DNA of 64,000 bases from Marinilabiliales bacterium (GTDB lineage: Bacteria; Bacteroidota; Bacteroidia; Bacteroidales; ML635J-15): the NCBI GenBank assembly GCA_002869385.1, contig PKTB01000004.1, positions 1 through 64,000 of the forward strand, given 5' to 3'. The notes beneath the pieces are model-generated. The model did not search any database and was not told the origin of the DNA. It saw only the letters and a program-made list of their open reading frames with translations. Below, piece by piece: positions 40,869 to 51,213 of this stretch (its first letter is position 1; each line of letters starts with the position of its first letter). Made by a program: the position numbers and the translations under genes.

Positions 40869-41678
40869 CTAGCCAATAATCTTTTCTCCGCATTTTTTAC
40901 AGTAGTTTGATTCTTTCTCGTTTTCTGTTCTACAACGAGGGCAGGCTATATTTCCTTTGTTTTGATTTAATGCTTCGGCTGTAATAATGCCGGTAGGAAC
41001 AGCAATAATGGCATAACAAAGCATCATTGTAATACTGGCGATTATTTGTCCCATAGGTGTTACGGGAGAAATATCACCATAGCCAACTGTAGTGATTGTT
41101 ACAATTGTCCAATAAATTGATATCGGAATATTACTAAAACCATTTTCTGCTCCTTCGATTAAATACATTAGAGTTCCAAGAACAGTAATCACAGCTATAA
41201 CAGAAAGTAAAAAAACTGATATTTTTGACCAACTACTTAGTAAAGACCTTATAAGAATATTCCCCTGACGAGTATAATTATTCATCTGAAAGATTGAGAA
41301 AATCCTTAATAATCGTAAAGTTATGATAACAACAAGTAAGTGAGTACCGGCAATAAACAAACCAATAAAAGATGGCAATATTGCAAGTAAGTAGACAATA
41401 CCATAAAAGCTAAAGATATACTTTGCTTTTCGGTTTAGAACCCAAATTCTAAAAAAATACTCAATTATAAAAAGACCTGTAATAACCCACTCAACAATTC
41501 TTAATACAGTACCGTAGTAATCGTGGTAATACTCAACACTATCAAACATTACAGCAAGCAGATTAACCAAAATCACCAATAATAAAGCAACATCAAACAA
41601 CTTCCCTTTTCGGGTATTTGATTTAAAAATTATTACATAAATCCTATTTTTTATCCGCTTTATTGACTCTTTGCTCAC
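40869..41678 (-). CDS. Voltage-gated-type potassium channel with a C-terminal zinc-ribbon motif
   Basis: A 269-residue channel with six hydrophobic segments, an S4-like helix (LRLLRIFSIFQM) and the potassium selectivity filter TTVGYGD (residues 196-202). After the last helix, a C-terminal Cys motif (CPRCRTENEKESNYCKKCG) looks like a zinc ribbon. The stretch usually written GYxIIAVPTGI reads CYAIIAVPTGI: Cys221 (TGT, 41016-41018) fits GGT to TGT, the same transversion as elsewhere. The protein sits in the inner membrane and passes K+; gating is not predictable. The gene is otherwise intact. Confidence 0.87.
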   Translation of the reverse strand: MSKESIKRIKNRIYVIIFKSNTRKGKLFDVALLLVILVNLLAVMFDSVEYYHDYYGTVLRIVEWVITGLFIIEYFFRIWVLNRKAKYIFSFYGIVYLLAILPSFIGLFIAGTHLLVVIITLRLLRIFSIFQMNNYTRQGNILIRSLLSSWSKISVFLLSVIAVITVLGTLMYLIEGAENGFSNIPISIYWTIVTITTVGYGDISPVTPMGQIIASITMMLCYAIIAVPTGIITAEALNQNKGNIACPRCRTENEKESNYCKKCGEKIIG

Positions 41679-42231
41679 TTTGATTGAATTTTTACAAAGA
41701 TAAAAAGAAATGTTCCTAAATTATTAAGTTTAGAATTAATTCCTATCTTGCATTTATAATCTATGCTTAAAAAGACTTATTCCTTTCGCAAAAAGGTCAT
41801 TTTTTAATGAAATTATGACGAAAATAAGAAAAATACACAAGTTTATTTAGATTCATTCAAACTAAATTGTTAGTTTTTGTACTAATAAACAGGCATTACC
41901 ACTAGTATTTATTACTGTTTACACTAGTAGATTTAGTAGTTGTCCACAGTATATTTACCAAATTTTAATGATTTTCACAAAGACATAACTTGTTAACTGT
42001 CTGATATACAGACATTATCATTAAACAGCTTCGATTTAATAAAATTTTATTTGTCTAAATTTCTTTTTTATTCTTTTTGTTAAGCTTACGTTTATAATAG
42101 AAAATTCTGTAATTAAAACAGCATATTTTTAATTAAGTATTCAGTGAGTACTATATACAATTGGTGTTTTAACTTAGATTATCGTTTATAAATAATCCGT
42201 ACCTTTGTATAGAACACTAAATTTTGATAAA
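41679..42231. other. Intergenic region, AT-rich, about 550 bp
   Basis: A divergent-promoter region between the channel (minus) and a T9SS cargo gene (plus). It contains a small hairpin (tgtctg/cagaca, 41998-42014) and the promoter box at 42200. A single DnaA-box-like 9-mer near 41939 does not support an origin. No coding frame was seen. Confidence 0.5.
42200..42207 (+). promoter_or_regulatory. Candidate -7 box (TACCTTTG)
   Basis: It matches TAnnTTTG, 25 bp before the ATG at 42232. It supports taking 42232 rather than the earlier ATG at 42205, which would start inside the box. Confidence 0.5.
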
Positions 42232-43164
42232 ATGAAAAAAGCAATAACAGGAATAACTTTAATTTTCACTATCATTCTTTGCTATGCTCAACAAGACACC
42301 CAATGGATAATATCGTTTTATTTTGAAACCGCTGACGGACAAAAAGATACGGTTTATATCGGCTACGACCCTGAGGCTCACGAATCTCCTGATTATATTG
42401 ATGAACAATTTTAATTAATAGAGCAGTTTATAGCCCCAAATTTAGATATATTTAACGCTTATGTAGAAGGATCATTAGGATATGGAGAGGGCTATTATGA
42501 TATTAGGAAAGGAACCGTAAAAAATAACTTATTAGAATACACACATATAAATTTTATAGGAACAGGTACATACCCTATAAAAATGAAGTGGGATTATTTT
42601 AAATTATACAGTAAAAACTTACCGGACACATATCCTATCATACCAGACAGGCCAAGAGCAAGGATTGACCTATACCCTGGAATACAATATTGCGACAACA
42701 TGTGTGTTGACGACTGTTATTATATATGTACAGATTCTTTATATCCTGAATTGAACGACTATTTGACATGGGATTGCCAAGGCATATTTGATGACAGTGT
42801 CGTTTTTGAAAACTGGATACCTTTGAATGTACAAGAAGGACAGGGAATGATGATTAGAATCCGGAGCTATGATACAATTGCCCATTGGTGGCCGGATGCT
42901 AATGTAATACAGTCTGTATTGCCGAACATAAATGTCTATCCTAATCCTGCTGATAGCTACTTTAAAATAGATAACTTAGAAAATGAAGAACTTAAAATAG
43001 AGATATTGGATTTTACTGGCAGACCGGTAAAGTCGTTAAACTCATATTCCCGGACAAAAATGGAGATCTACATCAACGATCTGAAAAAAGGAATGTATCT
43101 GTTAAAGATCAGCAATTTACATAACAAGATCATTTTTACTAAAAAAATTCAAAAGTTAAACTAA
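42232..43164 (+). pseudogene. Secreted protein with a T9SS type A sorting domain, with an in-frame stop
   Basis: The 310-codon frame has a signal peptide (residues 1-19, MKKAITGITL...CYAQ) and ends with a type A sorting domain (INVYPNPADSYFKIDN...LKKGMYLLKI). A TAA at 42412-42414 (codon 61) falls within DEQF-LIEQFIAPNLDI, and the frame is clean afterwards; Glu (GAA) is the likely original. The central region has paired Cys (CDNMCVDDCYYIC) but no family I recognise. It is 11 bp upstream of the M6-like protease gene, suggesting a shared transcript. Confidence 0.7.
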
Positions 43165-43175
43165 AACACTTTTCT

Positions 43176-46100
43176 ATGAAACTAATATTTTATTTGTCGC
43201 TATTATTCCTGTTCGCTTTAAATACAAGTGCACAGATCAATTCAGTTAACGGGTTCCAGCTTCCACCTTATGATACAATAAGAGTTTTTCTGGTTTTTGC
43301 CGAAAGGACCAATACTGCAGATTATTCCGATTATAAAGCCGGGTGGTTACCCGGGCAGATGCCGGATCGTGCAGACGAATTCTTTGACCCTGTTTTTACA
43401 AATTACTCAAATCTGGAAGGATATTTTACAAAATATTTTTATCAAATGTCATTCGGAGATTTTATAATGATAGGAGACTATTACCCCAGCCTTGTACAGA
43501 TAGATGAGTCACTGGGCTTCCAAAATTCTACAGTAATTTCTTATCTGAATTCTTTACCGGGTACAGATATTACAACTGCAAACGGGTATAGTATTAATTC
43601 AGATAGTTTTGATTATTGGACATCTACAAGCTCCGGTTATCCAAAAACATCAGCTGCTGACAATAAAATTGACATGGTAATAATATGTTGGAGAAACGCT
43701 TGGGGCGACGGGAATGGATCGGTTTCAATATCGAATAGCAGTTTTACTTTAAAAAGTAAATCAGGATCAAATGCAATAGGAAAATTTGGATGCTATTCAT
43801 GAAAGCCTGAAAAAACAATTATAAGGCATGAAATGATGCATCCTTATTTAGGAGGGAATCGTTATCATACCGGAGGGTCAGGTCATGTAGATACATATAG
43901 AAAATTTTTACAAGATGTTAGTGGATATAGTCTGCTGGCAAGTTGGAATAAAACTTTGAACTCGTGTAATGCATGGGACAGAAAACGTTTTGACTGGAAA
44001 TATCCGGGAAGCAGCTATAGTATTAAGGCACTTAGTGCTTACAATAATTCAGAAGTTGAAACAGATTTTGAGTATGCTGACGCATTTCCTTATGGGAATA
44101 ATGAATTTATTCTCAGAGATTTTGTGACGACCGGCGATGCCCTCAGGATAAAATTACCTTATGTTGATGATGATGGTATCGTTTATCCGCAATGGATATG
44201 GATAGAAAATCACCAGGGGGCAGGCGATAATTATGATTTGACCGATAATGCAACTCCCGGGATATATGCATATATCCAAAATGCCAAAGAAGACATGACA
44301 ACCGTTACTGAAACAGGAACAAATTATACACATTCTCTTACTGCCATCGGTAATTATGATTTTGAATATACAGGAACGAAATCACCTCCTGTAGAAGATT
44401 CAATAATTGAATATTTTGGCGCTGATTTTCCTACAAACATATACAGATCATCAGTAACAGCATCTGCAGATGATGAAAATCCATTTACTGGTCAGCATGT
44501 TTTAATGTGGCATGCGGGAGACCTCGATGATGATGGTATTATTAGAGGAAATGAATTAATTTGTCTTGACGAGACAACAATTGACGGACATACATTTACC
44601 CCGGCAGAATGTGTTTATTGGGCATGGACTATTATGGGTACCAGTTATTGTGCTTTTAAAGAAGGAGACAAAATTGGAATTGGGACAAATCCACCATCCA
44701 CACCTTTATATACTTATCGCTCATCAGATATTTCTTCAACTTCTTATTATACCAATCCTACAAATACAGACAACAGGAAAATACATTTAAATGGGTTATC
44801 AATTGAAGTAATTGACGAAATGGTAAACGGAGACATTAAAGTACGTATCCGTTGGGATAATTATGATGTTGACGAAGATGCAAGATGGTGTGGTGATATT
44901 GTTCTTAGAGAAGAAGTTAACTTAACAAGTTGGAATGTTATTCATATTGACTAGGGTTTTAGTCCAACAAAGCCCAATTACCCACAAACAATCAATGGGG
45001 AAAATGTCTTTGCAGATCCCACCGTATTCTCTTGTGAATCGGGATCTTTGTTTACTTTACAGCCAAATTCCGCTGTTATTGTTGATAATGGAAGCGAATT
45101 TGTATTAAAAAACGGGAGTGAACTAAACTTAACCGATGCAACAATGATTGTGCGGAATAATTCAAGTTTGGTTCTAGAATCTGGCAGCACATTGGATTTG
45201 AATGGGGCAAGCAATATTATTATCGAAGATGGTAGCTCCTTTATTTACAATGGTGGCATCATTAATATCGATAGTGATAATTCGTACATAAACTTTATTG
45301 GAAATTTGACTATAGCTAATAACACATGCTTCACATTCAACGGAACTGGTTATGTAAAATTCAGCAATCCCGCAAATGATGCTACTTATAATGTTTTTTG
45401 TGGCACAGGTTCCTCAATGTCTTTTAATGGTTCAGGCATGAATGATAGAGTCATCGTAGTAGATCAGGCAACATTACGTCTCCCGAATATGAGTTCTATA
45501 AGCTTTAGTAATTGTAAGATTGAAATGGCTTCAGGTTCTCCAGGCAGGAGAATTCTTGCAGAAGGAACAACAGATTTTAGTTTTAACAATGTAAAACTAA
45601 CATCCACAAATGGTGTTTATAACGGACACAGAGGCTTATATCTATATAATCAAAATATTACAATAACAAACTCTCAGTTCGAAAATGGACTTACCGGAAT
45701 AAGAGCATATACTACAAATGCATTAAGTATAAGTGGAACCAATTTTGTAGATAATAGCAAAGGTATTTATATGCAAAACTCAGGGATTAATTTAGATGGA
45801 TGTTCATTTGTAGATAATACAGATTTCGGTCTGTACTGTTCTAATATGAGTTTACCATCATCCATAGATAACTGTATGTTTGTCACTAATGAAAACGGGA
45901 TGTACTATCACGGTAGCACAAGTGCTAATATAGATATTGATGATACATATTTCAATGAAAGTGAAAATGACGGAATACATACTTCCGGAGGGTTTAACTG
46001 TAATTTAGAATGCTGTTATGTTACAGACAATACCAGATATGGTGTTTACGCAATAAATGGGACAAAAATAAATCCATACAAATGTGATATGTCAGGGAAT

Positions 46101-47288
46101 TATCACACTATTGAACTTGATTATGGATCAGTAAACTTAATTGGAAAATACAACCAACTACAAGCACTGAACGATGGTTTTACAATTTATGGATACAGCC
46201 CTGCAAGATGTATTTGTGGCACAATAGTAACACAAGATTGCGATTATAATAGGTGGGCATCTTCTATGTCGACTCATCCAACTTGGAATGTAAACTACAA
46301 GCTTTTCGTTTTAGGTTGTGAAAACCCGATTACAAACCTTTTCTTATCAGATCCATACATAGCATATCAGACATGTGGAAGTAAATCAACTAGTTTAGAC
46401 CCTGATTATAATATTATAACAACTGATAAAACATTAAGCTCAGAAATAGAATCTGTTAATCCAGAAACCAAATCAGGAGAATTAAGCTCTTCCACTAATT
46501 ATGAGCATCAATTATTAAATCAAATGAATCAATATCAAAACTTATTTCACTCAAACAACACAATATCATATAACACATACGCCTCAGTCTATAATAGAAT
46601 TCAAGAAATTATTGCAGAATATTATATGAGTATAAATCTTGATTCCGAAGATTTTGAGTTTAATGATGCTGCAGATTTAGTTATTGACTTTAATACTGCA
46701 CTTACAGTATCAGATGAAAACATAAGTGAATTAGATAACTATTGGTATAAGCTTGATATTGCATTATTAAACCGGATGCGTAAAAATTACACAATTGCTA
46801 TTGAGCAACTTGAAGATTTAATTTCATTTTACGCAACAAGTGAAATATTAAGTACGTCAGATATTAAATTTGCTGAAAATTGGTTATGTGTAATAAATGC
46901 TGAGAAATTGTTTTCTGAAGGCTTGCTTAGTGACGATGAGTTTATTACCAGTTTGGAAAACTGTCAAATATGCGCAGAAACTCGTAGCTCAGAAACTAAT
47001 GACTTTGGAGGAAGTGAAGAAAGATCAACACTTCTTTCAATTGATTCAGATATTAATTTAAGCATTAGTCCTAATCCAAATTCCGGTAACTTTATGTTAA
47101 CAATTCACAACATTGAATCAGATTATGAAATTAAAATATTTAATTATTTAGGGCAACAGGTTCGTAATTATCAAAAAAATATAGAAACCAAAACAATTAG
47201 TGTTGAAGGTTTAAGTCAGGGACATTATTCGGTTGTTATTCTTGTAAATGGAGAAGTTTGTAAAACAGAAAAAATCATAGTAGAATAG
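43176..47288 (+). pseudogene. M6-like metalloprotease fused to a beta-helix region with a T9SS sorting domain, with two in-frame stops
   Basis: The 1,370-codon frame has a signal peptide (residues 1-20). It carries a metalloprotease domain with IIRHEMMHPYLGG, the HExxH zinc site at residues 218-222, as in M6 (InhA-like) peptidases. A right-handed beta-helix with many N-turns (about residues 625-960) and a C-terminal sorting domain (LSISPNPNSGNFML) complete it. A TGA at 43800-43802 (codon 209) falls nine codons before the zinc site, and a TAG at 44952-44954 (codon 593) falls between protease and helix. The expected residues are probably Gly (GGA) and Glu (GAG). The product as written lacks its catalytic site. 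It would have been a surface or secreted protease. Confidence 0.8.
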
Positions 47289-47312
47289 CAAATTGAATTT
47301 ATTTAACTTTGG

Positions 47313-47344
47313 TCACAGGTCAAATATTTGGCCTGTGATTTTTT
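47313..47344 (+). terminator. Terminator of the M6-like protease gene
   Basis: TCACAGG and CCTGTGA form a stem around a 12-nt loop, followed by six T, 24 bp after the stop. Confidence 0.8.
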
Positions 47345-47408
47345 GTTTTTTAGATCTTTTACTTAGAATATTTTTCTTATCAAATTAAAATATAAATAGA
47401 ATAAAATG

Positions 47409-47416
47409 TATTTTTG
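47409..47416 (+). promoter_or_regulatory. Candidate -7 box before gmhA
   Basis: TATTTTTG fits TAnnTTTG, 13 bp before the gmhA ATG. No clear -33 element. Confidence 0.4.
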
Positions 47417-47429
47417 AAAAAAAAACGAA

Positions 47430-47999
47430 ATGGATATAAAAAATCATTTCATCGAAGCACAAAAGGTTCTTTATGAATTTATTAAAAATGATGAGAACTT
47501 TGCTAAAATTGAAGAGGCCGGAAAGCTGATTGTCAATTCTATAAAAAATGGTGGTAAGGTGATAAGCTGTGGCAATGGAGGTTCTATGAGCGATGCAATG
47601 CACTTTGCAGAAGAGCTAACAGGTAGCTTTCGTGAAAAACGCAAGGCTATTCCTGCAATTGCTATTAGCGATCCTTCTCATATCACATGTACAGCAAATG
47701 ATTTTGGCTTTAAATTCATCTTCTCAAGATATGTTGATGCATTATGAAATAATGGCGATGTTCTTTTTGCAATAAGTACCAGCGGTAATTCAGAAAATAT
47801 TATAGAAGCAATACTTGCTGCAAAAGAAAAAGGTATGAAAGTAGTTGCTCTGACAGGAAAAACCGGTGGTAAGATTAAAGACCTTGCTGACATTGAGATA
47901 AGAGCTCCACATAATGGATATTCGGATAGAATTCAGGAGATACATATTAAAGTAATTCATAGTTTAATTGATTATATAGAATGTAAAGTAAGTGACTAA
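47430..47999 (+). pseudogene. gmhA: Sedoheptulose 7-phosphate isomerase, with an in-frame stop
   Basis: GmhA isomerises sedoheptulose 7-phosphate to D-glycero-manno-heptose 7-phosphate, the first step to ADP-heptose for LPS core. The 189-codon SIS-domain frame shows [40 protein letters not shown] and [16 protein letters not shown] at 47745-47747 (codon 106) falls in [21 protein letters not shown], where the family has Gly (EALG..GDVL); GGA to TGA is the likely change. It begins a plus-strand run with mpl, the LEA-like lipoprotein, the SPOR protein and transketolase, three of which are interrupted. Confidence 0.9.
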
Positions 48000-48056
48000 A
48001 GTTCGGAGTTTGGAGTGAGCTAAAATTATGCATTACTCCTACGTACTTAACTCGAA

Positions 48057-48082
48057 ACTTTAGGCACTTTAGACACTTTAGG
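48057..48082. repeat. Three 9-bp tandem repeats
   Basis: The unit cactttagg or cactttaga recurs at 48065 and 48074, with a near copy at 48056, just before mpl. They are probably slippage products; their effect on mpl expression is unknown. Confidence 0.55.
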
Positions 48083-48090
48083 CACTCGAA

Positions 48091-49449
48091 ATGAAAATAC
48101 ACTTCATAGCAATAGGCGGAGCGGCAATGCATAATTTAGCAATTGCTTTGCATAAAAAAGGATATCAGGTTACCGGTTCTGATGATGAAATATTTAATCC
48201 TTCAAAATCAAGACTTGAAAAATATGGTTTACTCCCTACTGAATTTGGTTGGTTCCCTGCAAAAATAAACAAGGAAATTGATATTATCATTCTTGGAATG
48301 CATGCCAGAAAAGATAATCCCGAACTAATTGAAGCTAAAAACAAAGGACTCAAAATCTATTCGTATCCTGAGTTTCTTTACAATCAAACAAAAGACAAAA
48401 AGCGCATTGTAATTGGTGGAAGTAATGGAAAAACGACAATTACATCAATGATAATGCACGTACTTAAAACCCTAAATGTGAACTTTGACTATATGGTCTG
48501 AGCAAATATTAAAGGTTTTGAGACAATGGTTGAACTAAACGAAAATAATAAGATTGCCATTATCGAAGGTGATGAATATCTTTCTTCACCTATTGACTTA
48601 ACACCAAAATTCCATTTGTACCGTCCACATGTTGCAATTCTAACTGGAATCGCCTGGGATCACATTAATGTATTTCCAACATTTGACAACTATGTCGACC
48701 AATTCAAAATATTTGTTGAAAGTATTCAGGAAAATGGTAAGCTTTTTTGGTTCGAAGAAGATGTAAATCTACAGAAAATATCAAATTCAAATTCTGCAAT
48801 TACTTCAACACCATACAACAAAGTCGATTATTTTACCGGTGATGACTCAAAAACATATGTAAAGTCAGGAGATGAAACATACAAAATGAGTGTTTTTGGT
48901 GATCATAATATGAAAAACATAAATGCTGCAAGAATGGCATGTCTCGAAGCAGGTGTTGCTGAAGCGGATTTCTGGAAAGCCATTGTAAGTTTCGAAGGTG
49001 CAGCAAAAAGGTTACAGCTTGTAAAAGAAAACTCTGAGTCGTCATTTTATATTGATTTTGCACATGCACCTTCAAAATTAAAGGCAACTGTTAATGCACT
49101 GAAGCAGAAATACCCTGAAAGAGAATTAATAGCATGCATTGAACTACACACATTTAGTAGTTTGCAAAAGAACTTTATTCCACAATATAAAGATTCTATG
49201 CAAAATGCTGATACTTCAATTGTGTACTTTAATCACGAGGTTTTAAAGCATAAGAAATTACCTGCACTTGAAGAGTCTTATGTTCAAGAGTGTTTTGGTG
49301 GAAAAACAATTGTTATGACAGACACTCTTAAACTTCAGGAGTATCTCCTTAAACAAAACATGAATAACAAAAATATACTTATGATTAGTAGTGGCAATTT
49401 TAACGGTATAGATTTTGTTAGTTTTGCAGAAGAAATAATTACAGATTAA
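48091..49449 (+). pseudogene. mpl: UDP-N-acetylmuramate:L-Ala-gamma-D-Glu-meso-DAP ligase, with an in-frame stop
   Basis: Mpl reattaches recycled tripeptide to UDP-MurNAc in peptidoglycan recycling. The 452-codon Mur-ligase frame shows IHFIAIGG.AMHNLAIALHKKGYQVTGSDDEI, GMHARKDNPEL, SYPEFLYNQ and the ATP loop GGSNGKTT. A TGA at 48499-48501 (codon 137) falls in DYMV-ANIKGFETMV, where relatives read DYMVGA..EGF.TMV, so Gly (GGA to TGA) is expected. Residue 112 in the ATP loop is Asn (AAT, 48424-48426) where the family has His (GSHGKTT), explained by CAT to AAT. The truncated product would lack the central catalytic and C-terminal domains. Confidence 0.92.
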
Positions 49450-49469
49450 ATTAAGTTTAAAAGTTACGA

Positions 49470-49925
49470 ATGAAAAAAGCACTTATAATATCCTTATTTA
49501 CTTTACTGGTAATGATTCTCGGATCGTGTTCGGTGAATATGCCTATAATTGGAGCTCCAACAGGAGTTGAGGCAGAGGAGTTAAGCATGAAAGCGGTTAA
49601 ACTTAAGATTTTTGTACCTATAGAAAACCCAAATCGCTTTTCATTTAAAATAAAAAAGGTGGATCTTGATCTTTTTGTAAATGGTAAAAATGTAGGTAAA
49701 GTAAAAAAAATAGATAAGGTTAAAATTGCTGCCAATTCAGACGAGACGTATCCGGTATCATTCGAAATAACTCCGTCTGAAGCTATTGCAAATGTACTTT
49801 ACCTAATCGGGGAGCTTCAAAGCAGAAGTCCTCAACTAGAAGTAAAAGGAAGTATAACGGTGTCAAAGTTTGGAATACCGAAAAAAATAAAAGTTGAACA
49901 TAAACAAAATCTTGACAAATTTTAA
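49470..49925 (+). CDS. LEA type 2-like lipoprotein
   Basis: A 151-residue lipoprotein with lipobox ILGSC (Cys near residue 20) and a beta-sandwich region resembling late-embryogenesis-abundant (LEA14/WHy) domains (residues about 38-140: AVKLKIFVPIENPNRFSFKIKKVDLDL). In bacteria such proteins are thought to be structural or stress proteins; the role here is unknown. It lies between mpl and the SPOR protein on the same strand. The gene is intact. Confidence 0.78.
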   Translation: MKKALIISLFTLLVMILGSCSVNMPIIGAPTGVEAEELSMKAVKLKIFVPIENPNRFSFKIKKVDLDLFVNGKNVGKVKKIDKVKIAANSDETYPVSFEITPSEAIANVLYLIGELQSRSPQLEVKGSITVSKFGIPKKIKVEHKQNLDKF

Positions 49926-49956
49926 ATTATTTGTATTTTTACAAAAATTTTGAACC

Positions 49957-50397
49957 ATGAAATATTTATTTACAATAGTATCTCTTTTTATAATAAGTGT
50001 TTGTTATTCCCAAAACATTGAACCTATTGACATTGATTACTTTAACCCTGTAACTTATAATGGGAAAGTAAAAGTCAGTCAGGATTCACAACTTGAAAAT
50101 TTTATGGAAACCCATGTTGGTCTAAATAAAAAAAGACGTGGATTTTATGGTTACAGAGTTAAAATTTATGCTCAAAACCACCAAAATGCAAGATCTCAGG
50201 CAAATGCAATAAGATTAAGATTCGAATATAGCAGACACAAAGCTTATGTTACATACACCGAGCCAAATTTTGAAGTTGTTGTTGGTGATTTTACCAACAG
50301 GTTCGAAGCTGTGGCTCTTTTAGAAGACCTTATAAAAGATTATCCCGAAGCATATATTGTTAAAACAATTATCTCTTACCCAAATCATAATGAGTAA
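49957..50397 (+). CDS. Secreted SPOR-like domain protein
   Basis: A 146-residue protein with a signal peptide (residues 1-19). The C-terminal ~75 residues (GFYGYRVKIYAQNHQNARSQANAI...FEVVVGDFTNRFEAVALLEDL...YPEAYIVKT) match the SPOR fold, which binds denuded peptidoglycan at division sites. Its stop codon directly abuts the transketolase ATG, indicating co-transcription. The gene is intact. Confidence 0.82.
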   Translation: MKYLFTIVSLFIISVCYSQNIEPIDIDYFNPVTYNGKVKVSQDSQLENFMETHVGLNKKRRGFYGYRVKIYAQNHQNARSQANAIRLRFEYSRHKAYVTYTEPNFEVVVGDFTNRFEAVALLEDLIKDYPEAYIVKTIISYPNHNE

Positions 50398-51213
50398 ATG
50401 ACTCAAGATGAATTAGACAATTTAGAGCAGATTGCAAGAAAAATTCGTAAAGATGTTTTAATTTCAATTAATAAAGCCGGCTCCGGACATACTGGTGGAA
50501 GTCTTGGATTAGCAGATATTATAACGTATTTATATTTTCGGTTTTTAAATCACAATCCTAAAAATCCGGAAATGCCCGATAGAGATAAGCTTGTACTTTC
50601 TGCCGGACATCTTGCTCCTGTTTTATACGCAGGTCTTGCGCATTCTGGCTATTTCCCAATTGAAAAATTGTACTCTCTTCGAAAATTTGAATCTCCACTT
50701 CAGGGGCATCCATCATATTTATCTAAACTCCCGGGACTGTAAACCGCATCAGGTTCACTAGGACAAGGATTAAGCATCGCAGTAGGAATGGCTATAGCAG
50801 ATAAAATTGATAATATAAGCAGAAAAATTGTATGTATTTGTGGAGATGGAGAATTACAGGAAGGACAAATTTGGGAAGCAGCAATGAGCGCATCTCATCA
50901 CAATTTGAATTCAATAATCTGTATTATTGATCGAAACAATGTTCAGATTGACGGACATACAAAAGATGTGATGGATATAAATCCATTAGATAAAAAGTGG
51001 GAGTCATTTGGATGGAATATTAACATCTGCAATGGTAACGACTTTGAATCTCTGCATGGTTGTTTCATCAATCTGGAATATGACAAACCAAATGTTATAC
51101 TTGCCAATACAAAAATGGGCAAAGGTGTTCCTGAAATCGAAAACGATTATAACTGGCATGGTAAAGCACCGAATGATGTTGAATTAGATAGATTTTTACA
51201 ATCACTTTATTAA
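50398..51213 (+). pseudogene. Transketolase N-terminal subunit, with an in-frame stop
   Basis: A 271-codon frame matching the thiamine-diphosphate-binding half of split transketolases (the E1-alpha-like part). It shows ISINKAGSGH-GGSLGLADIITYLYF, GHLAPVLYAGLA and GDGELQEGQIWEA (the TPP-binding GDG motif). A TAA at 50740-50742 (codon 115) lies in KLPGL-TASGSLGQG, where the family has Glu (GLETASGSLGQG). Residue 32 is Thr (ACT, 50491-50493) in the near-invariant GHPGG; CCT to ACT explains it. The C-terminal subunit is not in the window. It overlaps the convergent C69 peptidase gene by 4 bp. Confidence 0.9.

Noticed and set aside
41930..41960. Replication origin signalled by a DnaA-box-like site
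   Set aside because: Only a single imperfect 9-mer, with no cluster and no dnaA nearby.
24630..47288. Interruptions as separate adjacent genes
   Set aside because: All pieces are in the same frame, split inside conserved domains, and downstream pieces lack signal peptides or sensible starts.
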